From Chlorocebus sabaeus (taxonomy: Eukaryota > Chordata > Mammalia > Primates > Cercopithecidae), in the NCBI RefSeq assembly GCF_047675955.1, contig NC_132919.1, positions 67,002,816 through 67,066,815 on the forward strand: 64,000 bases of DNA, in the 5' to 3' direction. The position numbers and the translations under genes are program-made. Shown here piece after piece: positions 1 to 12,676 of this stretch (the first letter of the stretch is position 1; each line of letters starts with the position of its first letter). The notes below the pieces were generated by a model, which was not told the DNA's origin, did no database searches, and was given only the letters and a program-made list of their open reading frames with translations.

Positions 1-484
1 TGAGTAGCTGGTATTACAGGTACCTGCCACCATGCCGGTCTAATTTCTGTATTTTCAGTAGAGATGGGTTTTTGCCATGTTGGCCAGGTTGATCTTGAAC
101 TCCTGACCTCAAGTGATCCACCCACCTTGGCCTCCCAAAGTGCTGGGATTACAGGCATGAGCCACCATGCCTGGCCACCAAATACACATTCTTTTGTTTT
201 TTGAGACGGAGTTTCGCTCTTGTTGACCAGGTTGGAGTGCAATGGCGCAATCTTGGCTCATCGCAACCTCTGCCTGCCGGGTTCAGGCGATTCTCCAGCC
301 TCAGCCTCCAGAGTAGCTGGGATTACAGGGATGCGCCACCACACCCAGCCAGTTTTGTATTTTTAGTAGAGACGGGGTTTCTCCATGTTGGTCAGGCTGG
401 TCTCGAACTCCCGACTTCATGTGATCTGCCCACCTTAGTCTCCCAAAGTGCTGGGATTACAGGTGTGAGCCACTGTGCCCGGCC
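1..484 (-). mobile_element. Two minus-strand Alus (1-177 truncated by window, 193-484)
   Basis: Both end in the Alu head complement (gagccaccatgcctggcc). The second is bounded by AATACACATTCTT at 181-193 and AATACCCATTCTT at 485-497, an aged target duplication. Confidence 0.95.
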
Positions 485-672
485 AAATACCCATTCTTAA
501 TGTGGTCTAATCAGAGCACAGTTATTGCTTCCTTAGAAATAAGATAACCGTCATCGAGGAGGGTAATGGGCCCAATGCACCCTGGCTCTTCTGGGCAGAA
601 TGCACTGGAGCTTGCTCTTTATTTCTGCACAAAGTACTTCAGGAGGAAGTGGGTGGGTTGCAGCCTGTTCAG

Positions 673-723
673 AGGGCAAGGCAGGGCAGGGCTGGGCTGG
701 GGAGGGCAGGGTAGGGCAGGGCC
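673..723 (+). repeat. G-rich GGGCA/GGGCT tract
   Basis: Around ten runs of GGG separated by two or three bases, a strong G-quadruplex pattern on the plus strand. It lies in the unique stretch 485-1065, which otherwise shows nothing recognisable. Confidence 0.7.
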
Positions 724-1065
724 CATAGCTGTGAGGAGCAGCTAGAGAACCTGAAAGCCTTCTTAGCCTAAGAAAGAGAAGACGTGCACTAGGGAAACAG
801 CATCTTTATATACTTAAAGGACTGTCCTAGGAAGCGGGCCCCGGTGTGTAGAAATTGCAGGGAGGCCAAGCTTAGACACCATTTGAGTTTTCTGAGACGG
901 AATCTGTTACTTTTTGGGGGGCTGTGTTTCCCCTTATGGTAAGGATTTGCATAAAGCCCACGAGTTGTGGAATTCTTTCTCACGTCCCTCTTGTCTTCAG
1001 ATTCTGCAATTCCATCTGAATAAACAGGATTTTAGTCTCCATCCTCTTTTCTTTTTCTTTCTTTC

Positions 1066-1722
1066 TTTCTTTTTTTTTTTTTTTTTTTTTTGAGACGGAG
1101 TCTCGCTCTGTCACCCAGGCTGGAGTGCAGTGGCCAGATCTCAGCTCACTGCAAGCTCCGCCTCCCAGGTTCACATCATTCTCCTGCCTCAGCTTCCCAA
1201 GTAGCTGGGACTACAGGTGCCCGCCACCATACCCAGCTAATTTTTTTTTGCATTTTTAGTAGAGACAGGGTTTTTCCATGTTAGTCAGGATGGTCTCCAT
1301 CTCCTGACCTCGTGATCTGCCCACCTCGACCTCCCAAAGTGCTGGGATTACAGGCGTGAGCCATCTCGCCAGCCCCATCCTCTTTTCAACAACACTGGTC
1401 TTTAGGCTTGATTTTGTTTTTTCTTTTTTTTTTTTTTTTTTGAGACAGAATCTTGCTCCGTTGCCCAGGCTAGAGTGCAGTGGTGCAATCTCAGCTCACT
1501 GCAATCTGAGCCTCCCGGGCTCAATCAATTCTCCTGCCTCAGCCTCCCAAGTAGCTGGGATTACAAGCACATGCCACCACACCCAGCTAATTTTTGCATT
1601 TTTAGTAGAGACAGGGTTTTACCATCTTAGCCAGGCTGGTTTCGAACTCCTGACCTCTTGATCCACCCGTCTTGGCCTCCCAGAGTGCTGGAATTACAGG
1701 CATGAGTCACTGCACCCGGCCA
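1066..1722 (-). mobile_element. Two minus-strand Alus (1066-1374, 1416-1721)
   Basis: Both start with poly(T) and GAGAC. The first is flanked by CCATCCTCTTTTC on both sides (about 1039 and 1375). Confidence 0.94.
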
Positions 1723-1842
1723 GGAAAGACATTTCTACAGTGTGCACGTGCCATGGGGCATGTCTCAAATGAAACTGTTTTGCCTCCACATCCCAAAGAT
1801 AACTGAAATTTCAGTTTAAACTCCAGTTAAGCAGAATAGTTG

Positions 1843-3375
1843 TCAGCCAAGCATGGTGGCTCGTACCTGTAATCCCAGCATTTTGGGAGGCCAAGGAGGG
1901 AGGACTGCTTAAGCCCAGGAATTCGAGACCATTCTGGGCAAATATTGAGACCCTGTCTCCACAAAAATTAAAATTAAAATTAAAATTAACTGGGTCTGGG
2001 CATGGTGGCTCACGCCTGTAATCCCAGCACTTTGGGAGGCCAAGGCAGGCGGATTGCCTGAGGTCAGGAGTTTGAGAAACCCCATCTCTACTAAAAATAT
2101 AAAAATTAGGTTGGTGTAGTGGCACACGCCTGTAATCCCGCTATTCGAGAGGCTGAGGCAGGAGAATTGCTTAAACCCGGGAGACGGAGGTTGCAGCAAG
2201 CCAAGATAGCCCCACTGCACTCCAGCCTGGGCAACAGAGCGAGACTCTGTCTCAAAAAAAGAGAGATAAAAATAGTCCTGCCTCAGTGGCTCACGCCTGT
2301 AATCCCAGCACTTTGGGAGGCTGAGGCAGGTGAATCACGAGGTCAGAAGTTCGAGACCAGCCTGGCCAACATGGTGAAACCCTGTCTCTACTAAAAATAC
2401 AAAAAAATTAGCTGGGCCTGGTGGCGGGACTCTGTAGTCCCAGATACTCGGGAGGCTGAGGCAGGAGAATCACTTGAATCTGGGAGGCGGATATTGCAGT
2501 GAGCCAAGATCGCACCACTGCACTCTAGCCCAGGTGACAGTGCGAGACTCCGTCTCAAAAATAAATAAATAAAATAAAATAATATAAGCTGGGTGCAGTG
2601 GCTCACACCTGTAATCCCAGCACTTTGGGAGGCCAAGGCAGGCGGATCACCTGAGGTTGGGAGTTCGAGACCAGCCTGACCAACATGGAGAAACCCCATC
2701 TCTACTAAAAATACAAAATTAGGCGTTGTGGTGCATGCCTGTAATCCCAGCTACTCAGGAGGCTGAGGCAGGAGAATCGCTTGAACCCGGGAGTCAGAGG
2801 TTGCGGTGAGCCAGGATTGCGCCATTGCACTCCAGTCTGGGCAATAAGAGAGAAACTCCATCTCAAAAAATAAAATAAAATAAAATAAAATAAAATAAAA
2901 CAAAATAAAATAAAATAAAATAAAAAAGGGGCCAGGAGCCAGCCTGACCAACATGGAGAAACCCCTTCTCTACCAAAAATACAAAATTTAGCTGGGCATA
3001 GTGACTCACACCTGTAGTCCCAGCTACTCGGGAGGCTGAGGCAGGAAAATTGCTTGAACCCAGGAGGTGGAGGTTGCAATGAGCTGAGATTGCACCACTG
3101 CATTCCAGCCTCGTGAGAGAGCGAGACTCCGTCTTTAAATAAACAAATAAAATAAAATAAAATAGATAAACAAATAACTAAAATTAACTGGGTATGGCGG
3201 CATTCCTATAGTCCTAGCTACTCAGGAAGCTGAGGTGGAAGGATCACTTGATCCTGGGAGGTCGAGGCTGCAGTAAGCCATGATGGAGCCACTGCACTCC
3301 AGCCTGGCCAACAGGGCAAGACCCTATCTCAAAAAATAAATAAATAAATAAATAAAAGAAAAATAAAAGAACCAA
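1843..3375 (+). mobile_element. Tandem block of plus-strand Alus and Alu fragments with AAAAT/AAAT tails
   Basis: Units: 1845-1988 (left-arm monomer with AAAATT tail), 1994-2268, 2277-2585, 2588-2932, 2933-3175 (5' truncated), 3185-3375 (right part). Their tails have expanded into (AAAAT)n at 2866-2930 and (AAAT)n near 3336-3360. All share one orientation. Confidence 0.92.
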
Positions 3376-3750
3376 TAAAAGTAAAAACAGTTGTGAGCCA
3401 GTCTGGATTTTCTGGTCCCATTTTACATTTGCCCATTTGTTCTAGTCTTGTGTAGCACTTGAGCAGTTCACAAGCATTTATTAAGCACTACTCCATGCTG
3501 GCACCAGACTCCATGCTGGAACTATGACTCTGTAACAGGCAGACCCCATCCCACTCTTCAAGGGGCTGACACTGCCGAGGGGAAGTAGACAGGCTGTCAG
3601 GGTTCAGGGTGCTGCGTGCTTGGACCCAGGGAGCTGATCAGAAAGTGCTCCAGGAGCACAGGGCACAGGCATCTCATCCAGGCTGGCTTTCTGGAGCAGT
3701 GATGGATAAATTTCGACCTAACAGATGAGTAGGAGTTAGTCATATAAAGT
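3376..3750. other. Unique intergenic stretch with MIR-like piece
   Basis: Around 3460-3520 it reads like the TTTATTAAGCACTACTCCATGC segment family of MIR elements. Nothing else was recognised. Confidence 0.4.
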
Positions 3751-4046
3751 GGGCTGGAGGCCAGAAGTGGTGGTTCACCCCTGTAATCCAGCACTTTGGG
3801 AGGCTGAATTGCTTGAGTGTAGGAGTTCAAGACCAACCTGGACAACATGGCAAAACCCTGTCTCTACAAAAAATACAAAAATTAGCCAGGTGTGGTGGCG
3901 CTGCCTGTAGTCTCAACTACTCAGGGGACATGAGGCAGGAGAATCACTTGAGCCTGGGGGGTGAAGGCTACAGTGAGACGAGATTGTGCCAAAGCATTCC
4001 AGCCTAGGTGACAGAGTGAGACTCTGTCTCAAAAATAAATAAAATA
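3751..4046 (+). mobile_element. Alu
   Basis: The head is GGCCAGAAGTGGTGG and the tail AAAAATAAATAAAATA. Confidence 0.94.
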
Positions 4047-5540
4047 GGAGGAAGTCAAAAATGCGGGGGAAGGTCCAAGGGTGACAGTTTTCAGGGAACA
4101 GGAACAGAAAGAAATTCCCAAGGCAGGAGCCTAGCGGGGAAGATGGGCTGAAACAGGCTGGAGAGGTGAGCAAGGAAGGGGCAGGTGAGCCAGAGCTCTG
4201 GCCACAGCCACAGTGGGAGGAGGGTCTGTGGTGCTCAGCCTGTAAGACTGGATCAGGTGGTGGCATGAGCAGGAGGCCAGTTTGGAGTTGGCAGCCCCCA
4301 TTGTTTGCACCAAGGACTGGACAGCAGTGGGAACTGTGGCAGTGGGAGCAGCAATGCCACGGTGCAATGCGGCTGCGGAGGCGCTGGGGCTGGGGGTGGT
4401 TGGGGTGGTGATTTGTGTTTAAGTATGAAAAAACCTGGGTTATGGGAAGGAGCAGGAGACATGGGGGAGAAGATTGATAAATGGCAGAACCATGGCCTGA
4501 AGTGGTACGAGGGGCAGGGGCTGAACCAAAGTGGGAGGGGTTAGCCCTTGGGGAAGGGCCTGAAGGTGCTGGGAAAAAGCAAGCAAGGAGCTGGGGAGCT
4601 GGCCTTTCTCCTAGGAGCAAGAGGGGAGAGGCCATCAGGGAGAGAAGGGGTGGGTCAGGGTGAGTTCTGAAGAGAGCAGAGGAGGAGAAATTAAATGGTG
4701 GGAAGAGGGGAGGGAACACTGCGGGTGTGAAGGCCACACAGTACCCCACGGCTGGAGATGCTGGTTTTGCGGAGACACCTGTCTGAGCCATCCTGGGACC
4801 CCCATACCCCTTAGAGCAGCCCTACGCCTCCACCCCACTCCTATACTTAACATCCTCCACCCAGAAATGACCCTCAGATGGGAGAAGTGACAGGTGCCCC
4901 TGATAAAATGGAGTTTTCTGCAGCGAAGTCCCTACAATGGAGTCGTAGAACGTGTTCCTCGCAGAGGCCGCTGAGATGACAGCGACATGACGCTTTCGGG
5001 GGCGGCTGGGATCCAGCTCCACATGGAAGAAGTGCCTGGGATTCGGCTGGAGGAAAGGCAGATAGCAAGTTTATTTTTAAACCCAAGTGGGCACCGCGGC
5101 TGCCAGAGAGAAGCAGACGGCTCTTGGGCAGAGTGGAGATTGGCAGCCGGTCAGACACTTGTCAGGAAGCCTGAGGCTGCCAAGTGGGCAGGGGTTCAGG
5201 TGGCAGAGGGCCAGGGCTGAACAGAGGGGTCTGTGGGGGTGAGGGTAGCAGCAATTAACCCTTTGGGACCCAACACCAGCGTGGCCTAAGGAGGCAGCCA
5301 GGCCTGGAGGACTAAGCACAGCGAGTGGGGACCTCAGGCTGGGCTGCCCCTGGGGCCACATGGAGCCAGTGTAAGTGATAACTGTCATAGTCCCTGTACC
5401 CAGTGGTGGCCCAGGCTTGGTCTCCATCTGTAGTCAGATGGACCATGTGAATAGCCTCGTGCAAAGCAAAGGAGTTTGTTGGGGACCCCTTGCCACTCCC
5501 CATGCTCTGAAGGCCCCTAGGCCCCTTGCATTGGAGTGCT
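4047..5540. other. Unique intergenic sequence, no gene recognised
   Basis: GC-rich, with purine-rich runs around 4540-4720. Open frames exist on both strands but have no splice context, domain or family resemblance. Confidence 0.6.
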
Positions 5541-5827
5541 CTTTTTTTTTGAAACAGAGCCTCCCTCTGTCATCCAGGCTGGAGTGCAGCGGCGTGATCT
5601 TGGCTCACTACAACCTCCCCTTCCCAGGTTTAGGCAATCCCTCTGTCTCAGCCTCCTCAATAGCTGGGATTACAGGTGCCAGCCACCACGCACGGTTTTC
5701 TATTTTTAGTGGAGACGGGGTTTTACCATCTTGGTCAGGCTGTTCTCAAGCTCCTGAGCTCAAGTGATCCACCTGCCTCAGCCTCCCAAAGTGCTAGAAT
5801 TACAGGCGTGAGCCACTGTGCCTGGCC
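5541..5827 (-). mobile_element. Alu
   Basis: Poly(T) start with GAAACAGAG; head complement GAGCCACTGTGCCTGGCC at the end. Confidence 0.94.
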
Positions 5828-6394
5828 ACACTGGGGTGTTCTGTCAGCATTCTGAAGAGCCAAGTGTCACTTAGTCCTGAGAGCTGACTTGGAATGCCGC
5901 CTGTGACTGAGGTGGAGGGCATGGCTTCACGGCCTCATCAACCTCATGGGGGCTCAGCGAAGGATCGGTGGTGAACAGGCCTCCTGAGGACTCCTGCGCG
6001 TGGCAGGGGCTGTCAGGGCATGTTTCAGGAGCTGTTGCCAGGGATGCTCTCCAGGTTGTAACAGCTTTCGCCTCTTAAGAGGACACGATCCACCGACCGG
6101 TGTTTATTTCCCACGTTTGCTTTCAACACCAAAGGCCTGAAGAGCCCAGGCCGCAGGCACCGGGTTTCTGGGCTGGGCTGGATCTTCCTCAGCACGAAGC
6201 CTGGGGCTGGGGACGCTTCTCTCTCCTGCTGATCTTCCGGAAAGATTGACAGAAATCTTCTTTTGCCTAAAGCAAGTTCCTGGGGCCAGAGCTCCTTTCG
6301 GGGCAGGATAAATCTAGGTCTCTCACTCTAGATTAAGTTAAAATTCCTTGATCCTGCCAACATCAGCCTGACTTGTCTCTTGCCTTCTTCTTTT
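5828..6394. other. Unique intergenic sequence, nothing recognised
   Basis: No repeat family or coding pattern was seen here. Confidence 0.5.
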
Positions 6395-6687
6395 TCTTTT
6401 TTTTTGAGATGGAGTCTTGCTCTGTCACCTAGGCTGGAGTACAGTGGCACAATCTCAGCTCACTGCAACCTCCGCCTTCCGGATTCAAGCGATTCTTCTG
6501 CCTCAGCCTCCAGAACAGCTGGGATTACAGGCACGTGCCACCACGCCTGGCTAATTGTTTTGTATTTTTAGTAGAGACGGGGTTTCACCATGTTGGCCAT
6601 GCTGGTTTCCATCTCCTGACCTCGTGATCTGCCCGCCTCGGCCTCCCAAAGTGCTGGGATTACAGGCACGAGCCACTGCGCCCCGCC
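6395..6687 (-). mobile_element. Alu
   Basis: Full-length minus-strand copy. The 370 bp after it up to the (TTTA)n at 7025 are AT-richer unique sequence. Confidence 0.94.
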
Positions 6688-7057
6688 ATCTCTTGCCTTC
6701 TAGCAAGGACTATACACACAGGTTTCCTCTGACCTTTAAGGAGGCAGTGTCTGCTGTTCCTGACCTAAGTCTTTCACGCGTAGTTGTCTGTTTCTCTTCT
6801 GTCCTTTCCTTCTTTCAAAGCTTCCTGGGTGTAAATGTTGCTTCTTAACAGTAATAGCCACATGTAGCTGCTGAGTTTGAAACTGGGCAAACTAAGGATG
6901 TGCTTTAAGGGCACAATGCATCCCTGATTTCAAAGACTTTGTATTTAAAAAAAAAAGGACGTACCATCTCAATAATTATTTTATGTTGATTTTATGTTGG
7001 CATAAGAGTATTTTGGATGTAATAGATGTATTTAGTTATTTATTTATTTTTAGTTTT

Positions 7058-8597
7058 TAAAGATGGAGTCTTGCTCTGTAGCCCAGGCTGGAGTGCAGTG
7101 GCACAATCTCAGCTCACTGCAGCCTCTGCCTCCCAGGTTCAAGCAATCCTCCTGCCTGGGATTACAGCTGGGATTACAGGCACCTGCTACCAAACCCAGC
7201 TAATTTTTGTATTTTTAGTAGAGACAGGGTTTCACCATGTTGACCAGGCTGGTCTCGAACTCCTGACCTCATGATCCTCCCTCTTCGGCCTCCCAAAGTG
7301 CTAGGATTATAGGCTGAGCCACCACACCCAGCCCCCTACTAAAAGAAATTGGCCAGGCATTAGCCGGGCATGGTGGCACACACCTGTAACCCTAGCTACT
7401 TGGGAGGCTGAGGTGAAAGGATTGCTGGAACCCTGGAGGTGGAGGTTGCAGTGAGCCAAGATGGCGCCACTCACTAGGGTGACAGAGCAAGCTCAGTCTC
7501 AAAAAAAAAAAAAAAAAAAAAAAAAAATTAGCCAGGCATGATGGCCAGCACCTGTGGTCCCAACTACTTAGGAGGCTGATGTGGGACGATTGTTTGAGCC
7601 CCAGTGTTCAATGCTGCAGTGAGCTATGATGCATTACTACACTCCAGACTGGGCGACAGACTCAAAAAAGAAAACAAAAAAGTGAGGGGGTGAGGGGGAT
7701 GATTCGGAGGCAACCTGGAATGGCGATTTTATCAAAGGATTTTCTTTTCTTTTCTTTTTTTTTTTTTTCTTTGAGATAGAGTCTTGCTCTGTCTTAGGCT
7801 CCCAAGTATCTGGGACTACAGGCCCGCACCACCATGTTTGACTTTTTTTTTTTTTTTTTTTTGAGACAGATTCTTGCTCTGTCACCCAGGCTAGAGTGCA
7901 GTGGCACCATCTCGGCTTACTGCAACCTCCACCTCCCGGTTCAAGCGATTCTCCCGCCTCAGTCTCCCGAGTATCTGGGACTACAGGTATGCGCCACCAC
8001 ACCCAGCTAATTTTTGTATTTTTAGTAGAGATTGGATTTCACCATATTGGCCAGGTTGGTCTCGAACTCCTGACCTTGTGGTTCCACCTGCCTCGGCCTC
8101 CCAAAGTGCTGGAATTATAGGCGTGAGCCACTGCGCCTGGTCAGTTAATTTTTTTTTTTTTTTTTTGAGACAGAGTTTTGCTCTGTCGCCCAGGCTGGAG
8201 TGCAGTGGGGCGATCTTGGCTCACTACAAGCTCCACCTTCTGGGTTCACGCCATTCTCCTGGCTCAGCCTCCAGAGTAGCTGGGACCACAGGCGCCCGCC
8301 ACCACGCCCGGCTAATTTTTTGTATTTTTAGTAGAGACAGGGTTTCACCGTGTTAGCCAGGATGGTCTCGATCTCTTGACCTCGTGATCCACCCGCCTTG
8401 GCCTCCCAAAGTGCTGGGATTACAGGCGTGAGCCACCGCGCCCAGTCCTAGTTAATTTTTTAAAAGTTTTTTGTAGAGGCAAGGTCTCACTATATTGCTC
8501 AGGCAGGTCTTGAACTCCCGGACTCCCTCAAGTGATCCTCCCACCTCAGCCTCCCAAAGTAATAAAATTATAGGCGTGAGCCACAGCTACTGGCCAA
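7058..8597. mobile_element. Alu cluster of seven elements or fragments
   Basis: 7058-7333 (-), 7351-7527 (+, truncated, 26-A tail), 7527-7680 (+, fragment), 7741-7842 (-, fragment), 7843-8142 (-), 8148-8447 (-, AluY-like) and 8450-8596 (-, monomer). Opposite orientations at 7333/7351 form an inverted pair. Confidence 0.9.
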
Positions 8598-8981
8598 AGG
8601 AATTTCTACTTTTGAAAAATAAGGGTTCCTGGGAATACCTTGCAATAAGTGGCCTTCACTTCAAATTTCAAATTCCTGGTTCCGCTCCATGTTGTTTAGG
8701 AATCACTCCATCAGAGCTGCCGGTAACCAGTTCTGAAACCAAAGTCAGTCTTTTCAGATGTTCCATTTGGGTCAGATCTGATTCTCCACTCCAACCTGTG
8801 GAGATTTATTTCCTCTCCTGGCCAGTTGGGAAAAGGTGAGCTGGCATCCCCAGGTAGGCAAGACAAGGACAGAGAGTTCGGTGCCTCTCCAGCATCCCCT
8901 TGCCTACTGCCCACCGGGGGGACACTTAGGGCTCCAGGGTTTGGTCCAAGGCTGAGAGGTGTCCGGCGACTCTGAACTGAC
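8598..8981. other. Unique intergenic sequence, nothing recognised
   Basis: About 385 bp between Alus without repeat or coding signal. Confidence 0.5.
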
Positions 8982-9285
8982 CTTTTTTTTTTTTTTTTTT
9001 CCTTGAGACAGAGCCTTGCTCTGTCGCCCAGGCTGGAGTGCAGTGGTGTGACCTCAGCTCACTGCAACCTCCACCTCCCGGGTTCAAGTAATTATCTGCC
9101 TCAGCCTCCCAAGTAGCTGGGACTACAGGCAAGTGCCACCACACCTGGCTAAGTTTTGTATCTTTAGTAGAGACAGGGTTTCACCATATTGGCCAGGCTG
9201 GTCTTGAATTCCTGACTTCAAGTGATCCACCCACCTTGGCCTCCCAAGTGTTGGGATTACAGGTGTGAGCCACCATGCTTGGCCT
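8982..9285 (-). mobile_element. Alu
   Basis: Flanked by CTGAACTGACCTTT and TGCACTGACCTTT, a diverged target duplication. Confidence 0.93.
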
Positions 9286-10589
9286 GCACTGACCTTTGAG
9301 AGTCACAGAGGCTGAGCCTCACCTGTGCCCTCTCTGCCTTCTTGCCATTCATCTGCCAGAAGCCACCCTTTCCGTATCTGGAGGGTCAGCTGAACCACAC
9401 ATGAGACCCAGATAGACTGCAAACTGGGAACTGAGAAAGGGTTAAGCATGGACATGGAGGAGTTGAGAGGCAGAAGCAAAGGAGAAAGTTAAAAATAGTG
9501 TTATTCAGCCTAGAGCAAGGAAGACAAGGGCACAGCTAGACTTCAGTTCATGACTGATCGGTTTGAGAATGATTCTTGCTTTTTTCCCCCTGCACTCTGA
9601 ATAGGAAGAAGCTGACCTTCTGCCGCGGGAGACACTGGAGTTAGATGTTACCCAGTGTCCTGCAGCGACCAGATGCCAGAGTAGGAATCTAAGCTGAACG
9701 AGGCCCTGGGTCCTACTCTCTTGACACGTGATCTGAGGTGGCCTTGGGAACTCTACCTCTTCAGGAATGGGGGGGCCATCATCCCAAAGCTTCTAGCTGC
9801 CAATTCTCACCAGGCCCCTCTTGGTGCTGCTGTTTCTTTCTCCATTTTTTCTAGCCTTTAATTTGTTTCCCTGCCCCCAACTGCTTCTTTTTTATCTTTT
9901 CCCTTAACAAGCAGGACTTCCAGAGCCCAATGGATCCTCCCCCAGTTCTTCCTCCGGGTCCCTCAGTCTGTGAATACCTCTAGGCCCAAGCACTCAGCAG
10001 GGGAAGACAGGAATAATCATCGCAGGTTCCTGGCTCAGACTCAGCCCCCAGCCAGCGGAGGGACTCCCAGCACTGGCCTTGCTTAGTCCCCTCCTGCCCC
10101 AGGCTCGGCCAGAGGGCACAGGGGTGGGGAAAGAGCAGATTCTCTGCTGCCCAGGAACACGACGCCCTGGGACCAGACAGGCTGATGGTTTTGTCCAGCG
10201 TTTCGGAATCTTTTGGGAGAAAAGGAGAGGTTTCTTTGGCTTCAGCCATAAAAGGGAAGTTGGGTCTCCTGACTTTTGGGAAAATGCTTTTCTACTCGCT
10301 GCGCCTCCTGCTTTGCTGGAGCCAGAGGAGGGGCACAGCTGTCTTTGTTGGAAGAGCCGAAGAAGCAAAGTGGGAGGGCCAGGCCTCCACCCTGTTTCCT
10401 CACCATGAATGGAGAGGAACACCCCTTCCTCTGGGTCCTGGAGCTGGTCCTGAGCGCTCCCTTCCTGCCTCCAGCACCCTAGTTGTCATGCTCCCTCCAG
10501 AGCCAGAGGGGACAGGGAGGGGACAAGTCACAGCATGGCCATTCACAGACAAGAGAGAGACACAAGGTTGGTGTGAGCTCCCTGGAAGC
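9286..10589. other. Unique sequence just downstream of ADAM11
   Basis: Non-repetitive; no exon or gene was recognised between the last Alu and the ADAM11 poly(A) site. Confidence 0.55.
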
Positions 10590-12676
10590 CCCAGGATGTG
10601 ATCTTTAATCGATGCTCCTGGCCTTGCCTCCCCACCCCCAGCCCAGGTGGCATATGTACAGGATGCTGTGTGGAGGCCCAGGCAGAGGCAGCCTCCACTC
10701 CTCCCTGGGTTCTGCCAGGGTAGGCACTCGCCAGGGCGGGGCAGGAGGATGCAGACAGCTGGGAGCCAGGGTGGACTGGTCACAGGAAGTCTCGTGTTCC
10801 CTACCCCATATACATGAGCACACACAGACATGCCCGTGTGTGCAGAGGTATTCACACTTGTGCAGAGATGTGGATCCAAAAGCTGTGCCCAGATGCACTG
10901 TACCTGTGTGCACGGGTGCACCACCAGAGGACACATGCCTTACGGCAGCGCAGCAATAGTGTGACACCCAGCCCTTTCCCCGCCCCGCCTCAGCTTGTAG
11001 GGCTGGTGGGGCAGAGCTGGCTGTGGGGGGGGGTCCCTCCACTCAGCCCTTAAGTGGGCAGTGCCAGCTAGAGCTCACTGTGAGGACCCCACTGCTGTCA
11101 GGTGCATCCAGCCACCCAAAATGATGTCAGCGGGTCCCAGGCCTGTTTGCCCCTGAGAGGGGTGTGAATAAACAGGGAGCGATTTCCTCCACAGCGCCTC
11201 CTCGAAGGTGCCCCAGAAACAGAGGGGCTCAAACAGGCAGCTCATGGGCCCTGGGGTGTCAGAACTCCCTGCCGAGTGAGGGCAGGGCACCCCTAGTGAC
11301 AAGAACTGTATTCACTTGTGGCTTTCATCCGTCAGGTAGCTGGCCCCCATCTTGCCCCTGCCAGCTACCTTTTAGGGTCAAGGAGCCAGAGCTCTGCCCT
11401 CCCAAGCAAGGGTCATGAGGGAAGGCCACTGGCAGGATTGTGTGAGAAGACTGAGGAGCTGTGCCTGGCTCCGCTTGGCTCTCAGGCTTGCCGCAGCAGA
11501 GATGGGTTGGGGCAAGTAATGGGGGGAAACATCTGTAAACTTACTACTCGGCCCTGGAATGGGGGTAGAGAGTGGAATGGACTTGATGGGGCCTTAAGGA
11601 CTTCTAGCAGCCTAGGATCGTCCATGAGACTTCCCTTTCCTACTTCCTCTTGTACATCCCAGGCAGAGCCCCTAACCCTCCAGGCACTGGGCCACCTCTG
11701 GCCTTCCCTACCTGGAAGAGTCCTCCCCAGAAAGATGGCCCAGGCGGGGACATCTAGGCCACACCAGGGGGCACCTAAACCCTGAGTCGGCCCCAGAATT
11801 ACCCTTCTTGAAAGGGGGAAGGTGCCATTTTATTTCAGGAACTATGTTTTCTAGAGCCCGCCCCCCCCAAATCCATGCGTCCTGACAGGGACAGCAGGAC
11901 AGTTGTTTTAGAATTGAAGACGATCTGGGACATGTGGTTGCCGTGCCCATAACCGAGGCCTTGGGCACAGCACAGGCAGCTTTGGTTTGAATCAGCACTC
12001 ATACTTCCTCCAAGCTCAGCGGGGCTAAGCGGGGGCAAGCTGGGATGCCCAGCCCCTGCCTGTGCTCAGTGACAGGACTCTGGGCGTGGTCATCCTGGGG
12101 GAGGGTCTGGGGGATGGCCACACCTCAGTTTCTCCGGGCCCTCCTGTAAATGTCAAAACATGCCCACATCTGCCCTGGCCCTAGCACCCCCGAGTTTACA
12201 TTCATCGATTAAGATTCAGTTTTTAAAAATGTAGATGTCAGCCCCATCCCCCTAGGTCCCAGAGAGGTAAGACCCTGGTCTCAGCTGCCTGGTTGCAAGG
12301 AGGGGCCATCCAGGCTAGGTCCACTGATGGCTGCCTGGGGGCATCCCTCCAGGCCCCCCGAGTTGAGCTGTGGCAATCCATGAGATGGAAGCTACATTCA
12401 CACGGGGCAGTGGGTGTGCAAGGCTGAGTCGCAGGAGGTGGGCGGGGGACTGTGGAGGAAGTGCACTCCAGGCCTGGTCCACCCTGGTGGTGCCGAGGGC
12501 AGGGCCACAGCCCCCACCCAAACCCCTGCGGAGCCAGGAGTTGAAGGGTTTGGACCTGGAAGACATTTGCATGGTGCCTCCCTCCGTGGCTGGATGGGGG
12601 CAGCCTCGTGGTTCAGGGCCGAGACGGTGGGTGCCAGGCTTGGAGGGAGGGGGGTGGCACTTAGGCCCCTCCAGAC
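10590..12676 (-). other. ADAM11: ADAM11 terminal exon 27: last five codons plus 3' UTR
   Basis: The acceptor CCAG is followed by coding for the end RSGGA and TAA at 12661-12663; the rest is 3' UTR of about 2.07 kb, free of Alu insertions. The 5' boundary is fixed by frame and the 3' boundary is inferred from the poly(A) signal. Confidence 0.82.
10604..10609 (-). terminator. ADAM11 poly(A) signal ATTAAA
   Basis: On the minus strand ATTAAA is followed, about 40-65 nt further on, by a G/T-rich stretch (complement of 10538-10566, reading TTGTGTCTCTCTCTTGTCTG), the expected downstream element. Cleavage is therefore likely near 10585-10595. Confidence 0.75.

Noticed and set aside
201..500. Open frames translating to VETGFLHVGQAGLELPTS-like proteins here and at many other places
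   Set aside because: These are frames through minus-strand Alu elements. The same peptide motifs recur at every Alu.
1843..3375. CRISPR-like or satellite periodicity
   Set aside because: The repetition is from consecutive Alu insertions of unequal length with A-rich tails.
3913..4791. 292-codon minus-strand open frame
   Set aside because: It begins in unique DNA and runs into an Alu; no splice context, domain or promoter; amino acid composition reflects GC-rich sequence.
1..10589. Presence of GJC1, the next gene in the human order
   Set aside because: No connexin-like coding sequence was seen. The intergenic distance in human also places it beyond the left edge.
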